Shown: positions 26,475-36,783 of the stretch, in pieces | How positions within the stretch are numbered: the first letter of the stretch is position 1 | Layout of the letters: every line of letters starts with the position of its first letter | Source of the DNA: Curtobacterium sp. ZW137 | GTDB lineage: Bacteria > Actinomycetota > Actinomycetes > Actinomycetales > Microbacteriaceae | Direction: 5' to 3' | Length of the DNA stretch: 64,000 nucleotides | NCBI RefSeq assembly: GCF_003762905.1 | Contig: NZ_RJKS01000006.1 | Location: 62,001 to 126,000 of the forward strand | The notes under the pieces: model-generated | Database searches by the model: none | What the model was told of the DNA's origin: nothing | The model's input: only the letters and a program-made list of their open reading frames with translations | Position numbers and translations under genes: made by a program

Positions 26475-28256
26475 ATGCGGAGGACGATGACGACCACCGC
26501 CGACCTCGCCGCCCGACTGCGGGCGATGCCGGACGACGACCTCGAACGGCTCATCATCGCGCGCGGGCTCCCCGCGGCGGTGCTCGGTGAGACGGGCCCC
26601 CAGAGCATCACCGACTTCTTCGACCTGGCCGAGGCGTTCCGCGCCGACGCCGCGGTCGACGCCGCCGTCGAACGGCTCCCGCGCCGGACGCTGGTCGCGC
26701 TCCGCGACGGCGAAGCCGGTGACGCACTCGCCCCGGCGGTCGCGCTCGGCCTGGCCGAAGCGGACGGCCGGGTCGACGACGCGGTCGCGCTGCGCGTGGC
26801 GGCGCACCCGGACCTCACTGCGCTGACGGGAGGCCCGGCACCGGTCCGCCAGGCTGCCCCCGACACGGGGACCGGGACGTCCGGTGCCGCACGTGCGACG
26901 GGCGCGGAACACGCGTTCGCGACGATGACGGTGCTGGCCGAGCTCCTCCGGTCCGTGGACGACGGCGGCGTGCGCGAACTCGTCAAGGGCGGCATCGGCT
27001 CACCGCTCGCCCGTGCGCTCGCGGAACGCTCCGGCGCCGACCCCGAGGTGGTGCCCGGCCGGCTCGAGCTGCTCGAGCGGATCCGCTTCACCGGCACGGA
27101 CGACGGCACGTGGTCCCTGACCGACGCCGGGCGCGCCTGGCTGACGACCGCGTGGCCGGACCGGTGGACGGACCTCGTCGAGCGCTGGCACGACGAACTC
27201 GACGACGCCGTCCGTGAAGTCCTCGACGTGGCCGGCGACGACTGGCGCGACCTGCCGAGCCTCGGCCGCTGGGCGTACCCCGCCGGCGCGCGGTGGCTCG
27301 ACGCGACCCTGCTCGACGTCGCCGGCACGGCGAACGCGCTCGGCATCACCGTCGACGGCATCGTCACCGAGACCGGTCGCACGCTCCTCGGCGCGGACCG
27401 CGACGCTGCGGAGCGCGCGGCGACCGCCGACCTCCCGCACACCGTCGAGGGCGTCTACCTCCAGCACGACCTCACCGTCATCGCACCGGGGCCCCTCGCG
27501 CCGGATGCCGACGCCGAACTCCGGAGCGTCGCCGACCTCGAGTCGCCGGGACTCGCCGCCCGGTACCGCGTGTCCGAGGACTCGCTCCGCCGTGCCCTCC
27601 GCGCCGGGAGCACCCGCGACCAGGTCGTCGCACTGTTCGAGCGGATCGGGCTCGCCGGCGTCCCGCAGCCCCTCGCCTACCTGGTCGACCAGGTCGCCGC
27701 GCGGGACGGCAGCATCGTGGTCGACCGCGCCGAGGACGGCCTCGGATCGGTCGTGCGGGGCACCGCCGACCAGCTCGACCTCATCGGGGTCGACGCCGAA
27801 CTCCGCCAGCTGGCGTGGGAGCGCCCCGACCTGACGACCCTGGTGACCCGCTACCCACCGCACGTGGTCCACGCGGCGCTGGAGGACCAGCGCTACCCGG
27901 CCGTCCTGCAACCCGGCGCCCGCCCCGAGACGCACCACGGGCCTCCAGGCCGTCGCCGTCTGCCGCAGCGCACCCCGGAAGCCGCAGCGCGCGCCGTCGT
28001 GGGTCGGCTCCGACTGACGACGGAACGCGGTGCTGCCGAACCGGAACAGGAGTGGCTCGGTCGACAGATCGACCTCGCCGTGCGCGGTCGCACGCCGATC
28101 CGGGTGACGGTCCGGATGCCGGACGGCTCGGAGCGGCCGTTCTCGATCGTGCCGACCTCGGTCGCCGCCGGACGCATCCGGGGGAAGGACACCGCCGCCG
28201 ACGTGGAGCGCACACTGCCCCTGTCGTTGGTCGTGTCCGTCGACAGCGAAGCCTGA
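26475..28256 (+). CDS. Helicase-associated protein, partner of the XPB-type helicase
   Basis: A 593-residue protein with no Walker motifs. Repeated helical modules run from residue 1 to about 450. A C-terminal beta-rich part (VRGRTPIRVTVRMPDGSERPFSIVPTSVAAGRIRG) resembles WYL-like folds. In actinobacteria this gene regularly precedes the XPB helicase gene, as here (30 bp gap), and is annotated as helicase-associated. Its DNA-repair role is inferred from that pairing. The start is uncertain: ATG at 26475 or at 26487; GGAGG sits only 3 nt before the latter. A GACGGGAGGCCCGG motif is translated at 26825. Confidence 0.78.
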   Translation: MRRTMTTTADLAARLRAMPDDDLERLIIARGLPAAVLGETGPQSITDFFDLAEAFRADAAVDAAVERLPRRTLVALRDGEAGDALAPAVALGLAEADGRVDDAVALRVAAHPDLTALTGGPAPVRQAAPDTGTGTSGAARATGAEHAFATMTVLAELLRSVDDGGVRELVKGGIGSPLARALAERSGADPEVVPGRLELLERIRFTGTDDGTWSLTDAGRAWLTTAWPDRWTDLVERWHDELDDAVREVLDVAGDDWRDLPSLGRWAYPAGARWLDATLLDVAGTANALGITVDGIVTETGRTLLGADRDAAERAATADLPHTVEGVYLQHDLTVIAPGPLAPDADAELRSVADLESPGLAARYRVSEDSLRRALRAGSTRDQVVALFERIGLAGVPQPLAYLVDQVAARDGSIVVDRAEDGLGSVVRGTADQLDLIGVDAELRQLAWERPDLTTLVTRYPPHVVHAALEDQRYPAVLQPGARPETHHGPPGRRRLPQRTPEAAARAVVGRLRLTTERGAAEPEQEWLGRQIDLAVRGRTPIRVTVRMPDGSERPFSIVPTSVAAGRIRGKDTAADVERTLPLSLVVSVDSEA

Positions 28257-28286
28257 CCCAGTCGGCGACGGCTAGGCTGGAAGGCC

Positions 28287-29984
28287 ATGAACGGACCGCT
28301 GATCGTCCAGAGCGACCGCACCGTGCTGCTCGAGGTGGCGCATCCCGACGCCGAGGACGCACGCCACGAGCTCGCCGTGTTCGCCGAACTCGAACGCGCC
28401 CCGGAACACGTGCACACCTACCGGGTGACCCGCCTCGGCCTGTGGAACGCGCGCGCCGCGGGCCACGACGCCGAGAGCATGATCGACACCCTCGAGCGCT
28501 TCGCGAAGTTCCCGGTCCCGCAGAGCGTCACCGTCGACATCCGCGACACCGTCGCCCGGTACGGCCGGCTCGTGATCCGTCGCGAGGACCCGGCCGACGC
28601 GCCGGTCATCGCGAACTCCCCCTCCGAGGAACTCGAGCGCCAGCCGACGCTGCTGCTCACCGCGACGGATCCGACAGTCCTCGCCGAGGTCGTCCGCTCC
28701 AAGCGCATCAAACCGCTCCTCGGGAACAAGCGCTCCGACACCGCGATCGAGCTGCAGCAGTGGGCCCGCGGGCAGATCAAGCAGGAGCTCGTGAAGATCG
28801 GCTGGCCGGCCGAGGACCTCGCCGGGTACACGCCGGGGCAGCCGCACGCGATCGACCTCGACAACAGCGAGTGGGACCTGCGGCCGTACCAGCAGGACGC
28901 CGTGCAGAGCTTCTTCGCGCAGGGCTCCGGCGTCGTCGTGCTGCCCTGTGGCGCCGGCAAGACGCTCGTCGGCGCCGGGGCGATGGCCACCGTGAAGGCG
29001 ACGACGCTCATCCTCGTGACGAACACCGTGTCCGCGCGGCAGTGGCGGTCCGAGCTGCTCCGCCGGACCTCCCTGACCGAGGACGAGATCGGCGAGTACT
29101 CCGGCAGCGTCAAGGAGATCCGGCCGGTCACGATCGCGACGTACCAGATCCTCACCGCACGACGGAAGGGCGAGTACACGCACCTGTCGCTCCTCGATGC
29201 ACTCGACTGGGGACTCGTGGTCTACGACGAGGTGCACCTGCTCCCCGCCCCGGTCTTCAAGCTGACCGCCGACCTGCAGGCCCGTCGACGCCTCGGCCTG
29301 ACCGCGACCCTCGTGCGCGAGGACGGGCGCGAAGGCGACGTGTTCTCCCTCATCGGGCCGAAGCGGTACGACGCCCCGTGGAAGGAGATCGAGGCGCAGG
29401 GGTACATCTCCCCCGCGTCCTGCTTCGAGGTCCGCATCGACCTGCCCCACGAGGACCGTCTGGAGTACGCGGCGTCGAGCGACGACGAGCGCTACCGGCT
29501 CGCGGCGACGACCCCGGCGAAGACCCCGGTCGTCCGGGAACTCATCGAGAAGCACCGGGGCGAGCAGATCCTCGTGATCGGGCAGTACATCGACCAGCTC
29601 GACGACCTGGCCGACTCCCTGGGCGCGTCGAAGATCACCGGAGCGACGCCGATCGACGAACGGGAACGGCTGTACCAGGCGTTCCGCGACGGCGCGATCG
29701 ACGTGCTCGTCGTGTCCAAGGTCGCGAACTTCTCGGTGGACCTGCCCGACGCCACCGTGGCGATCCAGGTCTCCGGGTCCTTCGGCTCCCGGCAGGAAGA
29801 GGCGCAGCGCCTCGGCCGGCTGCTCCGCCCGAACAAGGACGGCCTGCCCGCGTCGTTCTACACGCTCGTCACACGGGACACCGTCGACCAGGACTTCGCG
29901 CAGAACCGGCAGCGGTTCCTCGCCGAGCAGGGGTACTCGTACACGATCCTCGACGCCGATCAGGTCCAGGCCGCGGTGGGCTGA
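28287..29984 (+). CDS. XPB/Rad25-type DNA repair helicase
   Basis: A 565-residue superfamily 2 helicase. An N-terminal damage-recognition-like domain (1-190) is followed by Q-motif region WDLRPYQQDAVQSFF, Walker A LPCGAGKTLVGA (about 222), the DEVH box YDEVHLLPA (about 314), and LTATLVREDGRE (motif III region). The C-terminal RecA lobe contains VSKVANFSVDLPDATVAIQVSGSFGSRQEEAQRLGRLLRP. It unwinds or remodels DNA during repair; actinobacterial XPB is a 3'-5' helicase. Leaderless TAGGCT (28273-28278). Confidence 0.93.
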   Translation: MNGPLIVQSDRTVLLEVAHPDAEDARHELAVFAELERAPEHVHTYRVTRLGLWNARAAGHDAESMIDTLERFAKFPVPQSVTVDIRDTVARYGRLVIRREDPADAPVIANSPSEELERQPTLLLTATDPTVLAEVVRSKRIKPLLGNKRSDTAIELQQWARGQIKQELVKIGWPAEDLAGYTPGQPHAIDLDNSEWDLRPYQQDAVQSFFAQGSGVVVLPCGAGKTLVGAGAMATVKATTLILVTNTVSARQWRSELLRRTSLTEDEIGEYSGSVKEIRPVTIATYQILTARRKGEYTHLSLLDALDWGLVVYDEVHLLPAPVFKLTADLQARRRLGLTATLVREDGREGDVFSLIGPKRYDAPWKEIEAQGYISPASCFEVRIDLPHEDRLEYAASSDDERYRLAATTPAKTPVVRELIEKHRGEQILVIGQYIDQLDDLADSLGASKITGATPIDERERLYQAFRDGAIDVLVVSKVANFSVDLPDATVAIQVSGSFGSRQEEAQRLGRLLRPNKDGLPASFYTLVTRDTVDQDFAQNRQRFLAEQGYSYTILDADQVQAAVG

Positions 29985-30012
29985 CGCCCGCCACGCTCTC
30001 GCGTCGCTCCCA

Positions 30013-30030
30013 GGTAACGCTTAGGGAACG
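30013..30030 (+). promoter_or_regulatory. 11-bp-spaced direct repeat before the response regulator
   Basis: GGTAACG (30013-30019) and GGGAACG (30024-30030) repeat with an 11-bp period, the helical spacing bound by OmpR/PhoB-family dimers. They lie 17 bp before the ATG, suggesting autoregulation. Inference from spacing only. Confidence 0.4.
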
Positions 30031-30046
30031 GCCAGAAGATAGGACC

Positions 30047-30742
30047 ATGACCGATGGCCCCAAGATCCTGATCGTCGACGACGAGCCGAACATCCGCGAT
30101 CTCCTCACGACCTCGCTCCGCTTCGCCGGGTTCGCCGTGCGCGCGGTCGGCAACGGGGCGCAGGCGATCTCCGCCGTGCTCGAGGAAGAGCCGGACCTCA
30201 TCATCCTCGACGTGATGCTGCCCGACATGAACGGCTTCGGCGTGACCAAGCGCCTCCGTTCCTCCGGCTACACCTCCCCGATCCTGTTCCTCACCGCGAA
30301 GGACGACACCGAGGACAAGATCACCGGCCTCACGGTCGGCGGCGACGACTACGTCACGAAGCCGTTCTCGCTCGACGAGATCGTCGCGCGCATCAAGGCG
30401 ATCCTCCGCCGCACGATGAACGACGAAGAAGACGCGATCATCCGCGCCGGCGAGCTGACGATGGACCAGGACACGCACGAGGTCACCATCGGCGACGCGC
30501 AGATCGAGCTCTCCCCGACCGAGTTCAAGCTGCTCCGCTACCTCATGCTCAACCCGAACCGTGTGCTGTCGAAGGCGCAGATCCTCGACCACGTGTGGGA
30601 GTACGACTTCAACGGCGACGCCGGCATCGTCGAGTCCTACATCTCGTACCTGCGTCGGAAGCTCGACCAGTACTCGGCGGAGCCGATCATCCAGACCAAG
30701 CGCGGGTTCGGCTACATGCTGAAGGCGTCGAAGGCCTCCTAG
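30047..30742 (+). CDS. OmpR/PhoP-like response regulator
   Basis: A 231-residue regulator. The receiver domain (1-120) starts KILIVDDEPNIRDLL; the phosphoacceptor Asp lies in LIILDVMLPDMNGFG (about 54), and the conserved Lys in YVTKPFS. The C-terminal winged helix (135-230) contains LSPTEFKLLRYLMLNPNRVLSKAQILDHVW. The pattern closely follows mycobacterial PhoP. The cognate kinase gene starts 98 bp downstream. Targets are unknown. Confidence 0.93.
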   Translation: MTDGPKILIVDDEPNIRDLLTTSLRFAGFAVRAVGNGAQAISAVLEEEPDLIILDVMLPDMNGFGVTKRLRSSGYTSPILFLTAKDDTEDKITGLTVGGDDYVTKPFSLDEIVARIKAILRRTMNDEEDAIIRAGELTMDQDTHEVTIGDAQIELSPTEFKLLRYLMLNPNRVLSKAQILDHVWEYDFNGDAGIVESYISYLRRKLDQYSAEPIIQTKRGFGYMLKASKAS

Positions 30743-30839
30743 GCTCCGTCGGGCCGGCCCTCGTGGTCGTTCGTCTGGCCCGTCTTTCTCGGCGGTCGTC
30801 CGGTTTCACCGGGCGGCCGCCGTCTACCGTTGAGGCAGC

Positions 30840-32537
30840 ATGCACTCCAGAATGAACCGCTGGTGGGACGGCATCTCCCTGCGCACCAAGATCACCGGCA
30901 TCACGGTGCTCCTGGTGGCGCTCGGCCTGCTCGTCGCGGGGCTCGGCACCATGACGGTGCTCTCCACCTACCTGGTGTCCCGCCTGGACAACCAGGTCAC
31001 CACGACGACGTCGCAGCTCGAGGGGCAGAACGTCTCCGACGGTGAGCAGTACTGCAAGCTCTCCGTGGTGCTCGAGAAGAGTTCCTACGTCGCGGCGTAC
31101 GACAGCGACGGCAAGCAGATCTGCGACACCCAGTCCACATCGCAGCCTGACATCTCGTCGGTCGACTTCGCCGCGGCCACGAAGACCAGCAACCCGTTCA
31201 GCCTCTACGACAAGCAGCACAACCACGAGTGGCGTGCCCAGGTCATCCCGGCGAACCTCCAGAACATCTCCACCGGCGCCACCGAGACCGGTTACGTGCT
31301 CGTCGCGGTGTCGAGTGCGGACACCGACCAGACCATCGCCCGGTTCACGGTGATCTTCCTCGGGTTCGGCATCTCCGTCATCCTGCTCGGCGCGATGCTC
31401 ACCCGGCTGCTCGTCACCGCGACCTTCGACCCGCTCCGCGACGTCGAGGACACCGCCGCCCGGTTCGCCGCGGGTGACTTCAACCAGCGACTCGAAGACG
31501 ACACCCCGAACACCGAGGTCGGGCGCCTGAACCGCTCCCTCAACGCCATGCTCGAGCGGATCGACAGCGCGTTCGAGGACCGGCAGCGCACCATCGACCA
31601 GATGCGCCGGTTCGTCGGTGACGCCTCACACGAACTCCGCACCCCGCTGGTCTCGCTCCGCGGGTACGCCGAGCTGTACCGGATGGGTGCCCTCCGCAAG
31701 GAAGAGGACGTCGCCCAGGCGATGGAGCGCATCGAGAAGGAAGCGCAGCGGATGGGGCTCCTCGTGCAGGATCTCCTGCAGCTCGCCCGCATCGACGAGT
31801 CGAAGCCGCTCGAGCTCGGCCCGGTCGACCTCGTCGCCATCGCCCGCGACTCCGCGCTCGACACGATGGCGTCGAACCCCGACCGCGAGATCCAGGTCCT
31901 CGTCGAGGACGTGCCGCAGGCCGTCCGTGCACCGTCGTCGTTCGGCCCCGCGGTCACCCCGTCGTCGTCGGAGAACCCGCCCGTGTCCCCGTCGGCGAAC
32001 ACCACCGGGCCGATCGCGTTCTCCCGGCAGACCCTGGCGCGGCTGCGCGCCCGGCGGAGCCGCGCCATGAACGTCGACGCGCCGGTCTCCGACGAGACGA
32101 CGCCGCTGCCCACCGTCGTGATGCCGAAGCGTCCCCCGATCGTCCTCGCCGAGGAGAACAAGATCCGGCAGGTCGTGACGAACCTGATGGGCAACGCGAT
32201 GCGGTTCACGCCGCACGACGACCCCATCGAGATCGGCATCGGCGTGGACGACGACCGGGGCATGGCGCACATCGACGTCATCGACCACGGCGAGGGCATC
32301 CCGCCGCAGCTCCGCGAGAAGATCTTCCAGCGCTTCTGGCGTGCCGACACCTCGCGCGCACGGGACACCGGCGGGTCGGGCCTCGGGCTCGCGATCGTGT
32401 CGGGCATCGTCGCGGCGCACCAGGGCTCCGTCGAGGTCATCGACACCGAGGGCGGCGGTGCCACCTTCCGCATCTGGCTCCCGCTCCTCCCCCGCGACTA
32501 CACCCCGCAGCCCCCCGCCGGCTCCGCCGCCGCCTGA
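30840..32537 (+). CDS. Sensor histidine kinase with an insertion in the ATPase domain
   Basis: A 565-residue membrane kinase. Helix 1 (about 15-40) is followed by an extracytoplasmic sensor (about 45-165), helix 2 (FTVIFLGFGISVILLGAMLTRLL), HAMP, and HisKA with FVGDASHELRTPLVSLRGY (His about 264). Then HATPase: N-box IRQVVTNLMGNAMRFTPHDD, G1 DHGEGIPP and GGSGLGLAIV. A Pro/Ser/Arg-rich stretch of about 70 residues (about 362-434) interrupts the ATPase domain just before the N-box, which is unusual. Leaderless TACCGT at 30825-30830. It pairs with the regulator at 30047. Confidence 0.92.
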   Translation: MHSRMNRWWDGISLRTKITGITVLLVALGLLVAGLGTMTVLSTYLVSRLDNQVTTTTSQLEGQNVSDGEQYCKLSVVLEKSSYVAAYDSDGKQICDTQSTSQPDISSVDFAAATKTSNPFSLYDKQHNHEWRAQVIPANLQNISTGATETGYVLVAVSSADTDQTIARFTVIFLGFGISVILLGAMLTRLLVTATFDPLRDVEDTAARFAAGDFNQRLEDDTPNTEVGRLNRSLNAMLERIDSAFEDRQRTIDQMRRFVGDASHELRTPLVSLRGYAELYRMGALRKEEDVAQAMERIEKEAQRMGLLVQDLLQLARIDESKPLELGPVDLVAIARDSALDTMASNPDREIQVLVEDVPQAVRAPSSFGPAVTPSSSENPPVSPSANTTGPIAFSRQTLARLRARRSRAMNVDAPVSDETTPLPTVVMPKRPPIVLAEENKIRQVVTNLMGNAMRFTPHDDPIEIGIGVDDDRGMAHIDVIDHGEGIPPQLREKIFQRFWRADTSRARDTGGSGLGLAIVSGIVAAHQGSVEVIDTEGGGATFRIWLPLLPRDYTPQPPAGSAAA

Positions 32538-32542
32538 CGCGG

Positions 32543-32630
32543 GCGCGCGCCCGCGCGCCCGCGCGCCCGCGCGCCCGCGCGCCCGCGCGCCCGCGCGCCC
32601 GCGCGCCCGCGCACCCGCGCGCCCGCGCGG
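32543..32630. repeat. 8-bp GC tandem repeat (GCGCGCCC), about 10 units
   Basis: Ten CCC triplets occur at exactly 8-nt spacing from 32550 to 32624 (unit GCGCGCCC; one unit has A in place of G). On the minus strand this is G3-N5 repeated, matching a G-quadruplex pattern. The CGCGCG parts can form Z-DNA. It begins 5 nt after the histidine kinase stop codon. Confidence 0.9.
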
Positions 32631-32650
32631 CACCCCCACCCCCACCCCCG

Positions 32651-32710
32651 GTGAGATCGCACTACGTGTCGCCTCCCCTCTGAGCCTTCCGACACAAGGC
32701 GCGATCTCGC
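32651..32710. repeat. Dispersed GAGATCGCAC inverted repeat, copy A
   Basis: Left arm 32651-32671 (GTGAGATCGCACTACGTGTC...) and right arm 32690-32710 form an imperfect stem; the right arm has diverged at four positions from the other copies. It lies in the 263-bp gap after the kinase gene. See copies at 33712 and 50807. Confidence 0.8.
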
Positions 32711-32800
32711 GGCTCCTGCACAGCCGGTTCCGGGCGGGTCCTCCTCCACAGGAACGCGGGCGCGGCCCCCCGGCTGTCAGTGGCTCGGCACGCTGGCGTC

Positions 32801-33715
32801 ATGCCAACGGACCCTCAGCCACTCCCGTCCAGGTTCCTGCGGACGCCGTTCCTCGTCGCCGACGCACTCGAACAGGGCGTCGGACGGGAACGCCTTCGGA
32901 GGAAGGACCTGGCCGCTCCGGCCCGCGGAGTTCGGGTCCCTGCCGACCGGCTCGCCTTCATCGACACGGCACTCGCCCACGGCCTCTTGCTCCGCCCCGA
33001 TCAGCACTTCAGCCACACGACGGCCGCCAGGCTCTGGAGTGCCCCGCTCCCCCGTTTGTTCGCTGCTCCGAACAGCGAGCTCCACGTGTCGACCACCGGG
33101 TCGGGACCCGTGGAACGCCGGCAGGGCGTGATCGGGCATCGCGTCCGGCCCTCACGCGCCGATGTCACCACGGTGTTCGGCGTGCGGGTCAGCACACCGG
33201 CCGCGTTCTGGTACGAATGTCGGACCCTGCTCAGTCTCCGCGCACTGGTGATCCTCGGCGATCACCTCGTCGGCGTCGGGCGGCTGGCATCTCCAGCGCA
33301 ACTCGCCGCGACCATCCACCCTGGGGATCGCGCTGTCGTGCTCGCCCGCGCCGCTCTCGATCTCGTCCGAGTCGGAGCTGAATCGCCGATGGAGACGATC
33401 GTGCGACTGATCGTCGTGGAGGCCGGATTCCCGGAGCCCGACTTGAACGCGGACGTCTTCGACGCATCGGGGCGCTTCATCGGGCGCGTCGACATGGCCT
33501 GGGTCGAACTCCGCATCGCCCTCGAGTACGACGGCGACCACCACCGGACGGACCGCGACACCTTCAGCCACGACCGCACGCGTGGCAACGCCTTCACTGT
33601 CGCGAGCTGGCTGACCATCCACGTCACCGCGAAGGATGCGCACCACCCATCCGACTTCCTGGAGCGTCTCCGCGAGGCGTTCGCATTGCGTCAGCGCAAC
33701 GGGGTACCGCGGTGA
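32801..33715 (+). CDS. DUF559-like protein with possible Vsr-type nuclease domain
   Basis: A 304-residue protein. The first half resembles the actinobacterial AbiEi-like/winged-helix region (FLRTPFLVADALEQGVGRERLRRKDLAAPARGV, then LRPDQHFSHTTAARLW). The second half carries GRFIGRVDMAWVELRIALEYDGDHHRTDRDTFSHD, matching the D-x-E-x-D core of DUF559/Vsr-like nucleases. Such genes are common in Microbacteriaceae; function is unproven. Start taken at MPTDPQPLPSRF; an ATG at 32780 is possible. Its TGA stop lies inside repeat copy B. Confidence 0.72.
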   Translation: MPTDPQPLPSRFLRTPFLVADALEQGVGRERLRRKDLAAPARGVRVPADRLAFIDTALAHGLLLRPDQHFSHTTAARLWSAPLPRLFAAPNSELHVSTTGSGPVERRQGVIGHRVRPSRADVTTVFGVRVSTPAAFWYECRTLLSLRALVILGDHLVGVGRLASPAQLAATIHPGDRAVVLARAALDLVRVGAESPMETIVRLIVVEAGFPEPDLNADVFDASGRFIGRVDMAWVELRIALEYDGDHHRTDRDTFSHDRTRGNAFTVASWLTIHVTAKDAHHPSDFLERLREAFALRQRNGVPR

Positions 33716-33770
33716 GATCGCACTTCGTGTCGGTTGCGCGAAGATCAGCCGACACGAAGTGCGATCTCAC
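33712..33770. repeat. Dispersed GAGATCGCAC inverted repeat, copy B (perfect)
   Basis: Arms 33712-33733 and 33749-33770 pair over 22 bp with no mismatch, with a 15-nt loop. It overlaps the stop codon of the upstream gene and faces the convergent groEL gene (ends 33875). It could end transcription from both sides. Confidence 0.88.
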
Positions 33771-33874
33771 CGGCGGAGGCGTGGCCGGACGCGGACGCGG
33801 CGGAGGCGTGCGCGCGGCGCACGCGGAAGGGCCCCCGCACGCGCAGCGTGCGAGGGCCCTTCCGGAACGACGGA

Positions 33875-35561
<1,687 letters not shown>

Positions 35562-35571
35562 AGCCCGATTC

Positions 35572-35596
35572 TGGCACTCGACCCCTGAGAGTGCAA
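35572..35596 (-). promoter_or_regulatory. CIRCE operator 2
   Basis: TGGCACTC-N9-GAGTGCAA, with one mismatch in the outer arm pair, 10 bp beyond the first CIRCE. Two sites imply tight HrcA repression of groEL. hrcA itself is not in the window. Confidence 0.88.
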
Positions 35597-35663
35597 CACA
35601 CACCGGCACACCCACCAGCACACCCGCCAGCCCACCCACCAGCACACCGCCCGGACACGACGA

Positions 35664-35691
35664 ACGCGCCGCCCCCGAGGGGACGGCGCGT
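35664..35691 (-). terminator. Terminator of the cspA-like gene
   Basis: ACGCGCCG (35664-35671) pairs with CGGCGCGT (35684-35691), with an inner CCCC/GGGG stem and one bulged A. It lies 18 bp past the stop of the cold-shock gene on the minus strand. Confidence 0.7.
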
Positions 35692-35708
35692 CCGGAGTGG
35701 TTCGGCGA

Positions 35709-35912
35709 CTAGGCCGGACGCACCGACTCGGCCTGCGGGCCCTTGGACCCCGTGCCGACGTCGAACGTCACTGCCTGGCCCTCTTCGAGGACCTTGTAGC
35801 CGTTCATGTCGATGGCCGAGTAGTGGACGAACACGTCCTGGCCCCCTCCATCGACGGTGATGAAGCCGAAGCCCTTTTCAGCGTTGAACCACTTGACGGT
35901 TCCGTTGGCCAT
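35709..35912 (-). CDS. Cold-shock protein (CspA family)
   Basis: A 67-residue single-domain RNA chaperone: [34 protein letters not shown] with RNP1 (KGFGFI) and RNP2 (VFVHY). The length is exactly that of CspA proteins. It melts mRNA structure and acts in cold and stationary adaptation. A sigma-70-type promoter at 36049-36076 gives a leader of about 130 nt, as is usual for csp genes with temperature control. Confidence 0.95.
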   Translation of the reverse strand: MANGTVKWFNAEKGFGFITVDGGGQDVFVHYSAIDMNGYKVLEEGQAVTFDVGTGSKGPQAESVRPA

Positions 35913-36048
35913 GATCTGTTGCTCCCTGCGGTACTGCTGTTGCGAACGACGGGGCCGTCGGGTGACGCCGTCGGGTCCGAGCCCGGGTGTTCCGCATCGT
36001 GCGTACCGAGGTCCGACGACATTCCGATCACTCCGGTGACCACTTGTG

Positions 36049-36076
36049 ACTCTAATCAGGAAGTGCGTTTCGGCAA
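36049..36076 (-). promoter_or_regulatory. Promoter of the cspA-like gene
   Basis: Minus-strand TTGCCG (36071-36076) and TAGAGT (36049-36054) are separated by 16 bp. The predicted start near 36042 gives a 130-nt untranslated leader. The remaining gap up to 36198 holds nothing else that I recognise. Confidence 0.55.
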
Positions 36077-36198
36077 GGGGTGTGACGGACATTTCACGCT
36101 GATTCCGCCGGAACTCAACGTGCCGGAAACACAGCCGTTACAAAGCGCTGCGCAGAACGACCGGGAAACGCACCCGGGCGACTCCGGGAAGCGTCGGA

Positions 36199-36783
36199 TC
36201 AGCCCGTGTAGTCGGACCCGAGCACGACGCTCACGTCGGCGTTCGGGAACGCTGCCGACTGCTGCACGGCGGTCACACCGAGGGCAGCGGCGACACCGCG
36301 TGCGATGGCCGCCTGGGAGTCCTGCTGGTAGTACACGATCGTCGACGTGGTCCCGGTGGTGCCCGCGTTGCCGCTCGACGTCACCGTCCACCCGGCGGTG
36401 GTCAGCGCCGAGGTGCCCTTCGCCGCGAGTCCGGCCGTGGTGGTCCCGTTGAGCACGACGACCGTGGTGTCGCCCTGCTCGGAGGGCTTCGCCGCGGTGG
36501 GCGCGGACGACGACGACGCCGACGGTGACGACGACGACGAGGAGGACGCGGACGACGACGCGGACGCCGACGGCGACGACGTGGCGTCGTCGTCCCCGGA
36601 GAACGAGTAGCTGCCGTTGAGGAGCGCCAGGACGAGCACCCCGATCCCGACGAGCACGCCGGTGGCGAGCGCGGCCCACGCGAACGCGATCCAGCCGCGG
36701 CCACGACGGTGCATGCCGCGGTGCGCTCCGACGCGCGGACCGTCGGTCACGTCGTCGAAACGGTCATGGGGGAATCTCGTCAT
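36199..36783 (-). CDS. LytR_C domain membrane protein
   Basis: A 194-residue protein. A cytosolic Arg-rich N-terminus (1-30), one membrane helix (WIAFAWAALATGVLVGIGVLVLALL), a Ser-rich linker (about 65-100), and a C-terminal LytR_C domain (TTVVVLNGTTTAGLAAKGTSALTTAGWTV) are seen. LytR_C domains accompany LytR-CpsA-Psr ligases that attach polymers to the wall, but here the domain stands alone. Its ATG overlaps the stop of the DUF3263 gene (ATGA). This gene pair is typical of actinobacteria. Confidence 0.85.
   Translation of the reverse strand: MTRFPHDRFDDVTDGPRVGAHRGMHRRGRGWIAFAWAALATGVLVGIGVLVLALLNGSYSFSGDDDATSSPSASASSSASSSSSSSPSASSSSAPTAAKPSEQGDTTVVVLNGTTTAGLAAKGTSALTTAGWTVTSSGNAGTTGTTSTIVYYQQDSQAAIARGVAAALGVTAVQQSAAFPNADVSVVLGSDYTG

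Noticed and set aside
27293..30742. An 1149-residue frame on the plus strand
   Set aside because: Only the last 231 codons are real (response regulator). The rest is Arg/Pro-rich noise over the helicase genes.
32801..33715. A defence or toxin-antitoxin system around the DUF559-like gene
   Set aside because: No partner gene, methylase or restriction subunit is adjacent; neighbours are a sensor kinase and groEL.
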